This document shows, piece by piece, positions 1-5,608 of a DNA stretch of 9,828 nt (the first letter of the stretch is position 1; every line of letters starts with the position of its first letter). Location of the stretch: assembly GCA_947589165.1 (NCBI GenBank), contig CANQCH010000034.1, positions 1-9,828 on the forward strand. The letters run 5' to 3'. The DNA comes from an uncultured Bacilli bacterium (GTDB lineage Bacteria > Bacillota_I > Bacilli_A > RF39 > UBA660). The notes under the pieces are model-generated. The model was not told where the DNA came from, searched no databases, and worked only from the letters and a program-made list of their open reading frames with translations. The position numbers and the translations under genes were made by a program.

Positions 1-1
1 A

Positions 2-61
2 GTAGCTCTTACTATTCCCGATAAACCAACTAGTAAAAATCAAATGTATTATAAAATTTAA
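2..61 (+). CDS. Possible 3' end of an unidentified plus-strand gene
   Basis: One frame is open from the left edge to a TAA at 59-61 and encodes 19 residues (VALTIPDKPTSKNQMYYKI). Nothing in it identifies a family. The support is weak: the frame is open, the codons resemble those of the neighbours, and a hairpin begins six bases after the stop, as expected at a gene end. If real, the gene would be convergent with sigE. A chance open frame of this length is quite possible. Confidence 0.25.
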   Translation, partial: VALTIPDKPTSKNQMYYKI

Positions 62-67
62 AATAAA

Positions 68-95
68 GGTAGTTAAGAAATAAATCTCAACTACC
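68..95 (+). other. Hairpin after the possible gene end
   Basis: GGTAGTT (68-74) pairs perfectly with AACTACC (89-95). AGA/TCT can add three inner pairs after one mismatch, leaving an AATAAA loop. No T-run follows on the plus strand, so it is not a typical intrinsic terminator. It may be a weak or factor-assisted 3' end. The rest of 1-134 shows no other signal that I recognise. Confidence 0.3.
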
Positions 96-134
96 ATATA
101 GACTGTAACTAAAATTAAAATTGGTAATGAACTG

Positions 135-162
135 AATAAAAAAGTCTTACGACTTTTTTATT
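135..162 (-). terminator. sigE intrinsic terminator, possibly bidirectional
   Basis: A perfect 12-bp stem (AATAAAAAAGTC at 135-146 with GACTTTTTTATT at 151-162) encloses a 4-base loop. Read on the minus strand, the stem ends in a T-run, as in a Rho-independent terminator. The sigE stop codon (158-160) lies inside the stem. The T-rich arm on the plus strand could also terminate a convergent gene entering from the left. Confidence 0.8.
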
Positions 163-838
163 GCATGATTTGTTTTAATTTCTTGATCACCTTTTTTTCA
201 ATTCGCGAAATATAGCTTTGCGAGATGCCTAACATTTCAGCAACTTCTTTTTGGGTATACTCTCTTTGGTTATTTAAACCATACCGCAGCATCATAATTT
301 GTTTATCCCGATCATTTAAGGCCGCAATTTCTTTGGCTAAATATTCTTTATCAATAGTTTGTTCATACATATTAGGGACTAAATCAATATCGGTACCTAA
401 GATATCTTCTAAATGGAGTTCATTTCCATCGGCATCATAATTTAGGGTTTCTTCTAAAGATACTTCAGTACGTTTTTTCTTATTCTTTCGTAAAAACATT
501 AAAATTTCATTACTGATACAACGGGAAGCATACGTTGCTAATTTAATATTTTTATCAATCTTATAGGTATTAATTCCTTTAATTAAACCGATCGAACCAA
601 TAGAAACTAAATCTTCGATATCATAAGCCGTATTTTCATACTTTTTGGCAAGAAAAACAACTAAGCGTAAATTATGTTCAATTAATTTATTGCGGGCTTC
701 TAAATCACCGGCTTGGGCTTTAATTAAATATTGCAGTTCTTCCTTTTTACTTAAAGGTGGTGGTAATTTATCAGTGGCCCCCACAAAGAAAACTTCATTA
801 TACTTCGCTTTCAACCATAATATTAATTCTTTTAACAT
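158..838 (-). CDS. sigE: RNA polymerase sigma factor SigE (pro-sigma-E), sporulation
   Basis: Early mother-cell sigma factor of sporulation, made as an inactive membrane-associated precursor and cleaved by SpoIIGA. The 226-residue product shows sigma-70 region 2 at about 55-120 (NLRLVVFLAKKYENT, DIEDLVSIGSIGLIKG, KLATYASRCISNEILMFLRK) and region 4 at about 170-222, with a helix-turn-helix ending in GISQSYISRIEKK. The KLPPPLSKKEE segment after the processing region, the DADGNEL linker and the LGTD motif are typical of SigE rather than SigK, SigF or SigG. The N-terminus (MLKELILWLKAKYNEVFF, then VGATDKLPPPLS) corresponds to the pro-sequence and cleavage region, but is roughly ten residues shorter than in Bacillus subtilis. 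The start is set by GGAGGA at 842-847. The gene overlaps the end of spoIIGA by 7 bases, so the two are co-transcribed and probably translationally coupled. No sigG follows. Confidence 0.95.
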   Translation of the reverse strand: MLKELILWLKAKYNEVFFVGATDKLPPPLSKKEELQYLIKAQAGDLEARNKLIEHNLRLVVFLAKKYENTAYDIEDLVSIGSIGLIKGINTYKIDKNIKLATYASRCISNEILMFLRKNKKKRTEVSLEETLNYDADGNELHLEDILGTDIDLVPNMYEQTIDKEYLAKEIAALNDRDKQIMMLRYGLNNQREYTQKEVAEMLGISQSYISRIEKKVIKKLKQIMQ

Positions 839-1620
839 AGTTCCTCCATTAATTTATTATTTAAAAGGCAATTAATGCCTTCAATATTAAATTTATCGGG
901 GGTAATCCCCACTAAATAATTGCGATATTGTTTCTCATTTATTTCCAAATAATTAATGCTTAAACACGGAATTAAACCGTGTTTATTTAAAGCATGATAT
1001 GGAACATAGATGTATTTATTCGTTTTCCTTTTAATGATATTTTCTTCGACTAAAATAACGTATTTGCCAGTGATCGTATCTCTTAGACGATTACCCGAAT
1101 CTAAAAAGGCCCGACAACATAAATAAGAATTATCTTTAAAAACAATTTTGATATCAAAGATATAATTATAAAGAAGCTTAATTTTTTTACTTTGATAGAG
1201 ATATAAACCTAAAATAAGGGGACCAATTATTAGTAAAACGAGATAATTAATACTTAAACCATCATTCATAAAAACTAAACCGTGATGCGAAGTACTAAAT
1301 TGGAGATTTAAAAAATAAAGAAAACCGCCCAGAATAATACTACACATATATAAATATAAAAGATTGTTGCCCGTATATTTTAGGTCTTTATAACCATATG
1401 CAATTACAACCATTAATAGACTGGTAACTACTTTGAAAAAAAATAAAAGAAGCGCATTAAATGGTAAAAATAAAATAACTAAAGATATAGCTCCCACGAT
1501 GGCGGCAAAAATTAAGCGTTTTAATTTGGTTTGGCGTTTAAGCGTGATATCGACGGTTAAAAGCAGAAAAAAATCATAACAAAAATTTAAAAAGAAGACT
1601 AAATCTAAGTATACTGTCAT
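832..1620 (-). CDS. spoIIGA: Sigma-E processing peptidase SpoIIGA
   Basis: Membrane-embedded aspartic protease that removes the pro-sequence of SigE after a signal from the forespore. With the start used here the product has 262 residues, shorter than the roughly 309 of B. subtilis. The N-terminus MTVYLDLVFFLNFCYDFFLL closely matches the SpoIIGA start as I remember it, and residues 1-145 form about five hydrophobic membrane segments. The soluble C-terminal part carries the protease signature FLDSGN, with the putative catalytic Asp at residue 174, followed by LRDTITGKYVILVEE. The frame extends upstream to an ATG at 1654-1656, but the homology begins at the ATG at 1618-1620, which is preceded by GGTGAT, so that start was chosen. 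The conserved 3' neighbour is sigE. The missing residues lie mostly in the C-terminal domain. Confidence 0.92.
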   Translation of the reverse strand: MTVYLDLVFFLNFCYDFFLLLTVDITLKRQTKLKRLIFAAIVGAISLVILFLPFNALLLFFFKVVTSLLMVVIAYGYKDLKYTGNNLLYLYMCSIILGGFLYFLNLQFSTSHHGLVFMNDGLSINYLVLLIIGPLILGLYLYQSKKIKLLYNYIFDIKIVFKDNSYLCCRAFLDSGNRLRDTITGKYVILVEENIIKRKTNKYIYVPYHALNKHGLIPCLSINYLEINEKQYRNYLVGITPDKFNIEGINCLLNNKLMEELC

Positions 1621-1635
1621 ATCATCACCAAACTT

Positions 1636-1668
1636 ACTATAACAAAAGAAAATCAATAATTTTGTCGA
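1636..1668 (-). promoter_or_regulatory. Possible spoIIG-type promoter (wide spacer) for spoIIGA-sigE
   Basis: On the minus strand, TCGACA (1663-1668, five of six matches to TTGACA) and TATAGT (1636-1641, five of six to TATAAT) are separated by 21 bases. The B. subtilis spoIIG promoter is known for an over-long spacer of 22 bases, which makes it dependent on Spo0A. Against it: the predicted transcript start near 1629 leaves only about nine leader bases before the ATG at 1620, which is very short. Confidence 0.35.
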
Positions 1669-1671
1669 TTT
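1661..1671 (+). promoter_or_regulatory. Spo0A-box-like site
   Basis: TTTGTCGATTT contains TGTCGAT, one mismatch from the 0A-box core TGTCGAA. It overlaps the candidate -35 of the spoIIGA promoter, the region Spo0A occupies at spoIIG in B. subtilis. A second, much weaker candidate on the minus strand (AAGCGAAAAG, 1679-1688) lies further upstream. The site is short and the region is AT-rich, so chance cannot be excluded. Confidence 0.4.
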
Positions 1672-1700
1672 AAAAAACTTTTCGCTTTATTTTTAATTTT

Positions 1701-1730
1701 GTATAACGTTACCAATTATTGACAATACTA
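1701..1730 (+). promoter_or_regulatory. Possible sigma-G promoter of the ger operon
   Basis: GTATA (1701-1705) fits the sigma-G -35 pattern GHATR. After 18 bases, AATACTA (1724-1730) differs at one position from a CATACTA-type -10. GerA-type operons are expressed in the forespore under sigma-G, so this is the expected class. The predicted start near 1737 leaves a leader of about ten bases before the GTG at 1747, which is short. Confidence 0.4.
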
Positions 1731-1746
1731 AAAATGGTGAAGGAAA

Positions 1747-3174
1747 GTGAATAAAATAGTTACCAGAATAAAACGGGAATTTCAACTAAATCCCGATTTA
1801 GTCGTTAAAGAATATACCCTAGGGATGTTTAAAACTATTTATGTTATCTTTTTAGAAACACTTTCCGGGAGTGATAAAGTTAATGATTACATCTTAAAAC
1901 CCTTAACCAACATTAATAATCAAAGAAAAATTACGAAACATAATTTACATAATTTTCTAGCGGGACCGAATCAAAAACAAATTCAAAAACCCGATGAAAT
2001 AGAATATTATTTAACGAATGGGTTTACGGTAATTATTTTGGATGATGTCATTTACGCGATTGAAACAAAAGCCGAATTAACGCGAAGTATTGCGCCAAAT
2101 GAAGTTCAAACCGCCATTAATGGACCCAAAGATGGCTTTACCGAAAATTATCAAACCAATATTGGCTTAATTAAAAGACGAATTAAATCTAGTCATTTAA
2201 AAATTGAAAATCGCTTTATTGGCCGGCTTACGAATACGGCGGTGGGAGTTTTATATATTGATGATATAGTGGAGAAAGATCTTGTGGCCCAAGTATTAAA
2301 AAAGTTAGCGAAAATTGATATTGATGGGATTATTGATTCCAGTAGCATTTCTTTTTTACTTGATGATGAAAATAAATCAATTTTTCCCACCATTAAATAT
2401 AGTGAACGCCCCGATGATGCGGTCATTGAATTATTACGAGGAAAAGTTGTTTTAGTTATTGATACTTCTCCTTTTGTGTTAATTATTCCGTCCTTCTTTA
2501 TTGATTTTCTAAATCCGATTAGTGATAATTATACGAAAAGTAATAATATTGGTTTTTTAAAAATCTTACGCATTATTATTTTTGCTTTAGGAATTATTAC
2601 CCCAGCCATCTTTAATGCTTTACTCTGCTATAATCCTGAATCTATTCCCATGAATATTTTAATTAACTTTGCGATTCAACGGGAAGGCGTTCCTTTTCCC
2701 CTTATTATTGAAACGATTATGATGTTAATTGTCTGTGATATTTTAAAAGAAAGTGATCTGCGGTTTCCTTCTAGTTTTGGTTCGTCCATTTCAATTTTAG
2801 GGGCCATTGTTTTAGGACAAGCTTCGGTGGAGGCGGGCTTAGTTTCCCCCATCATTATCATCGTTGTTGCTGTTACTTTTATTGCTAGTCTAACTTTCAC
2901 TGATTTAGAAATTGCTAATAGTATTCGCTTTTTTACTTATGTCTTTTTATTTAGTTCGGCCCTTTTTGGTTTATATGGTTTATTTTTAGCCTTTATTTAC
3001 TTTCTTATCTATATTACGAGTATTGATTCTTTTGCCAAACCTTACTTCTTTCCCATTGCTCCTTTTGATAAAACTTATTTTCAAAATACGGTGTGGAAGT
3101 CCCCCCTTAAAAATGATCGCCGCCGAACCAAAATGTTATCCAAAAATAAAATTAAACAAGGAGATAACCAATGA
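1747..3174 (+). CDS. gerAA: Spore germination protein, GerAA/GerKA family (receptor A subunit)
   Basis: A subunit of a germinant receptor in the spore inner membrane; with the B and C subunits it senses nutrients and starts germination. The 475 residues match the usual length of about 480. The soluble N-terminal half carries the family signature around residues 117-146 (PNEVQTAINGPKDGFTENYQ, then TNIGLIKRRI) and YSERPDD at 218-224. The membrane half starts near residue 270 and includes QREGVPFP (311-318), LGQASVEAGLVSPI (356-369) and the C-terminal PYFFPIAPF (432-440), all hallmarks of the family. Several hydrophobic segments lie between 272 and 424. The start is GTG, preceded by GGTGAAGG at 1736-1743; a nearby ATG at 1734 is out of frame and soon stops. 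The TGA stop overlaps the start of the next gene (ATGA), so the genes are coupled. The germinant cannot be read from the sequence. Confidence 0.95.
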   Translation: MNKIVTRIKREFQLNPDLVVKEYTLGMFKTIYVIFLETLSGSDKVNDYILKPLTNINNQRKITKHNLHNFLAGPNQKQIQKPDEIEYYLTNGFTVIILDDVIYAIETKAELTRSIAPNEVQTAINGPKDGFTENYQTNIGLIKRRIKSSHLKIENRFIGRLTNTAVGVLYIDDIVEKDLVAQVLKKLAKIDIDGIIDSSSISFLLDDENKSIFPTIKYSERPDDAVIELLRGKVVLVIDTSPFVLIIPSFFIDFLNPISDNYTKSNNIGFLKILRIIIFALGIITPAIFNALLCYNPESIPMNILINFAIQREGVPFPLIIETIMMLIVCDILKESDLRFPSSFGSSISILGAIVLGQASVEAGLVSPIIIIVVAVTFIASLTFTDLEIANSIRFFTYVFLFSSALFGLYGLFLAFIYFLIYITSIDSFAKPYFFPIAPFDKTYFQNTVWKSPLKNDRRRTKMLSKNKIKQGDNQ

Positions 3175-4241
3175 AGAAATGGCTAATAATGATTTTAATG
3201 ATTTTTATTTTAGGTGGTTGTTACGATTATAATGAATTAAATGAACTTGCCATTATTGTCGGAATTGGGATTGACTATACTGATAATGAGTATGTTATAA
3301 CTTATGAAGTTTTAAGTAATAATGAAAATAAGGAATCGGCCAATACGAAATCTTATACGGTAACGAAAAAGCACGAAAATTTAGCCCAAGCTTTAGATTT
3401 AACCGCCGATGCCTTACCCAAAAAAGCTTATTTTTCCCACGCCGATTTATTAATTTTAAGTGAAAATGTGGCTAAAGAAAAAATGAATACCATTATTGAT
3501 TATTTATTACGGAATAAAAATATTCGCGAAACACTCAATGTCGTTATTACGAAAAACCCCGAAGAATTTTTAAAAAGTACTAGTAAAAATTTAGCTGTGG
3601 TTAGTAATAGTGTTAATGATGCCATTACGGCCGATAAAACGAGTGGTTCGTATGCCTCTAAAAAAGAATTTATTAATTTAGTCCGGGAAATATTAAGTTT
3701 TGGACAAGATGCGGCCGTCTCCGTCGTGGATATTGGCGAAGATAAAGTTAATTTTACTGCTTTAGCTCTTTTTCATGATTATCAAATGGTCGCTAAATTA
3801 CCTAAAGAAGAAGCCGCCATGTATAATTTACTGCGTAACGAAATAAATAATGTCATTTTAACTTATCCTTTTGGTAATGAAACGGTAACTAATTCGGTTT
3901 ATCGTAGTAACATTAAAATTAAAGTAAGTGCCCAAAAAATTAAAGTTACTGGCAGTGTAGAAGCAACGATTTTAGCCAATGATGCCAATATCGATATTAA
4001 AAATGTCGAAAATATTACCGAAATGGAAAAAACTTTTGGTTATTTATTAGATCAAAAAATTAAAGATTTTATTAGTGATCTCCAAAAAGCCAAAGCAGAT
4101 ATTTTATATTTTGGCCAAAAATATTACATTAATAGTCGAAACAAGGATGCTACTCTTTGGCAACAAGCGGATATTGATGTCGATATTAATTTTAATATCA
4201 GTAAAAAAGGCATAATTTTCGAGGTGCAAAATGCTAACTAA
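3171..4241 (+). CDS. gerAC: Spore germination lipoprotein, GerAC family (receptor C subunit)
   Basis: Lipoprotein C subunit of the germinant receptor, anchored on the outer face of the spore inner membrane. The N-terminus is a lipoprotein signal peptide: MKK, a hydrophobic stretch, then the lipobox LGGC with the lipidated Cys at residue 17. The mature start CYDYNELNELAIIVGIGIDY fits the family pattern, in which CWD-R-ELN--A is followed by GIDxx. The acidic and lysine-rich remainder with FSHADLLILSE and the C-terminal FDISK-like end (VDINFNISKKG) also fit. The length, 356 residues, is slightly below the roughly 370 of B. subtilis GerAC. The ribosome binding site AAGGAGA lies within the end of gerAA. 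The gene overlaps gerAB by 11 bases, so the three genes form one tightly coupled operon. Confidence 0.93.
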   Translation: MKKWLIMILMIFILGGCYDYNELNELAIIVGIGIDYTDNEYVITYEVLSNNENKESANTKSYTVTKKHENLAQALDLTADALPKKAYFSHADLLILSENVAKEKMNTIIDYLLRNKNIRETLNVVITKNPEEFLKSTSKNLAVVSNSVNDAITADKTSGSYASKKEFINLVREILSFGQDAAVSVVDIGEDKVNFTALALFHDYQMVAKLPKEEAAMYNLLRNEINNVILTYPFGNETVTNSVYRSNIKIKVSAQKIKVTGSVEATILANDANIDIKNVENITEMEKTFGYLLDQKIKDFISDLQKAKADILYFGQKYYINSRNKDATLWQQADIDVDINFNISKKGIIFEVQNAN

Positions 4242-5250
4242 AAATCAAAATCGCGCGCTTAGTTTTTTTCTCAGTCGCGCTATGCTTTTAGGCGGTGGGA
4301 TATCTAATATCTTTGCTCTTAGTGGTAAAGATGCTTATCTTAGTGCTATTTTAGGTCTACTTTTAGGTCTAGGCATAATTTTCTTAATTAATTTTTTTAG
4401 TCGGGATATAAAAACTAACTTAAAAGATTATTTAAAAACTAAAAGTGTCTTAAATTGCCTTTTAAAAGGTTTATTTTTCCTTTTCTATTCCTTAATTATT
4501 TTTATAGGAATCCTATTTTTTTCCACTTTAGTATCTAGTTATTATTTAACTTACACGCCTTCTTTTATGATTTGTTTACCTATTTTATTTCTACTAATCT
4601 ATCTAACCAATAAAGGTTTAAAAGTTTTAGGTCGCGTCGCTCAAATTATTTTTCCGGTTTGTTTAATCATTATCATCATCAAAATTTTATTATTAATGGA
4701 CGCGGCGAATTGGGAATATTTTTTACCCTTTTTAACCTATCAACCGTCAAAAATCTTTTTAGCCGCCCTCTTTTTTGCCGTTTTAACAGCATCCCCTGCC
4801 CTTATGTTAATTGAAGAAAAAGTCCCCTTAAAACAACAAATTATTAATTATTTAATCGGGGGTATCACGGGCTTTTTTATCATTACCAATATTACAAGTG
4901 TTTTAGGTGATACATTGGTTAAAATCTTTAGTTATCCGGAATATGCGATTCTGCGCAAAATAGAATTCTTTAATTTTATTGAAAATGTCGAAAACTTAAT
5001 CGCGTATATTTGGCTTTGCGATCTATTTTTAACCGTGGCCTTGGCTGTTAATCGCTTAACCAATTTAAGCTCTAAATCACCAAAATTAACGTATTTATAT
5101 TTAACAATCTTAATTTTATTTATCACATTATTTGTCGAAAAAAATTATGCTTTTGTAATGATTTGTTATCAAAGTTTCATTTATTTATTTTTAATTATCT
5201 TAAGTTTTATTCTTTTAGGCCTAGCCATCAAACATTTAAAGCAAAAATGA
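4231..5250 (+). CDS. gerAB: Spore germination protein, GerAB family (receptor B subunit)
   Basis: Polytopic B subunit of the germinant receptor, a member of the APC transporter superfamily and the subunit generally thought to bind the germinant. The 339 residues are almost entirely hydrophobic, consistent with about ten membrane segments separated by short charged loops; the usual length is about 365. The N-terminus (TKNQNRALSFFLSRAMLLGG) and the internal NWEYFLPFL segment fit family positions near the first segment and the mid-protein loop. GAGGTG, inside the end of gerAC, is the ribosome binding site. The assignment rests on operon position and membrane pattern more than on strict motifs. 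No terminator is visible between the TGA at 5248-5250 and the rpmB promoter, so some transcripts may run into rpmB. Confidence 0.9.
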   Translation: MLTKNQNRALSFFLSRAMLLGGGISNIFALSGKDAYLSAILGLLLGLGIIFLINFFSRDIKTNLKDYLKTKSVLNCLLKGLFFLFYSLIIFIGILFFSTLVSSYYLTYTPSFMICLPILFLLIYLTNKGLKVLGRVAQIIFPVCLIIIIIKILLLMDAANWEYFLPFLTYQPSKIFLAALFFAVLTASPALMLIEEKVPLKQQIINYLIGGITGFFIITNITSVLGDTLVKIFSYPEYAILRKIEFFNFIENVENLIAYIWLCDLFLTVALAVNRLTNLSSKSPKLTYLYLTILILFITLFVEKNYAFVMICYQSFIYLFLIILSFILLGLAIKHLKQK

Positions 5251-5261
5251 TGCAGAATTAT

Positions 5262-5290
5262 TTGACAAGAAAAGCATAAAATGTTATAGT
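5262..5290 (+). promoter_or_regulatory. Strong sigma-A promoter of rpmB
   Basis: A perfect TTGACA (5262-5267) and TATAGT (5285-5290) are separated by 17 bases, with an extended -10 TG at 5282-5283. Transcription would start near 5297, giving a short leader that contains AAAGGAGG (5305-5312) eight bases before the ATG. Housekeeping expression of rpmB therefore does not depend on the sporulation operon in front of it. Confidence 0.85.
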
Positions 5291-5320
5291 TTTTATGTTA
5301 GAAAAAAGGAGGAATTAATT

Positions 5321-5497
5321 ATGGCTACAAAGATTACTGCCAAAAAACCTTTAACCGGGAATAGAAGAAGTCATGCTTTAAATGCAACAAAAATGAAACA
5401 AAAACCTAATCTACAAAAGAAAACCATTAATGGAGAAAAAGTAATATTAAGTGCTCGCGAAGCTAGAACTATTAATAAAAGTAAAAAAAGTGCGTAA
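5321..5497 (+). CDS. rpmB: 50S ribosomal protein L28
   Basis: Small basic protein of the large ribosomal subunit. The 58-residue product is dominated by Lys and Arg and carries the L28 core GNRRSHALNATKMK followed by PNLQKKTINGEK and the C-terminal SAREARTINK, which aligns with the SARALKSGK end of B. subtilis L28. It lacks the paired cysteines found in zinc-binding L28 forms, so it is the zinc-independent type. It is slightly shorter than usual (about 62) because the loop between the two halves is tight. It has its own promoter and a very strong ribosome binding site. The TAA stop lies inside the loop of its terminator. Translated from the sequence by hand. Confidence 0.9.
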   Translation: MATKITAKKPLTGNRRSHALNATKMKQKPNLQKKTINGEKVILSAREARTINKSKKSA

Positions 5498-5510
5498 AAA
5501 CACTTTTTTT
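5483..5510 (+). terminator. rpmB intrinsic terminator
   Basis: AAAAAAAGTG (5483-5492) pairs with CACTTTTTTT (5501-5510) around an 8-base loop; the 3' arm supplies the T-run. The last four sense codons and the stop codon (5495-5497) of rpmB lie within the stem and loop. Confidence 0.85.
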
Positions 5511-5540
5511 ATGTATAATTTTAACTAATTTGGTTATCAT

Positions 5541-5572
5541 AAAAATAGCAAAGCGATATTGTTGCTTTGCTA
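5541..5572 (-). terminator. clpB intrinsic terminator
   Basis: TAGCAAAGC (5546-5554) pairs perfectly with GCTTTGCTA (5564-5572) around a 9-base loop. On the minus strand the stem is followed by five Ts (5541-5545), as expected for termination of clpB, whose stop is about 35 bases upstream in the direction of transcription. Confidence 0.8.
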
Positions 5573-5578
5573 AGATTT

Positions 5579-5608
5579 AAGACAAGGTCGAATTAACCTT
5601 GTCTTTTT
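5579..5608 (+). terminator. Second hairpin between rpmB and clpB, terminator on the plus strand
   Basis: AAGACAAGGT (5579-5588) pairs perfectly with ACCTTGTCTT (5596-5605) around a 7-base loop, with a run of five Ts at 5604-5608 on the plus strand. It would stop rpmB read-through from entering clpB antisense. On the minus strand it lies directly after the clpB stop and may protect the 3' end of that mRNA, but there it lacks a clear T-run. Confidence 0.65.

Noticed and set aside
1704..1711. Palindrome TAACGTTA in the divergent region
   Set aside because: Eight bases only, in AT-rich DNA, and no known operator matched.
1719..1724. TTGACA as a sigma-A -35 for gerAA
   Set aside because: A -10 at normal spacing would fall at about 1742-1747, on the start codon, where no TATAAT-like sequence exists. 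It overlaps the better sigma-G-type -10.
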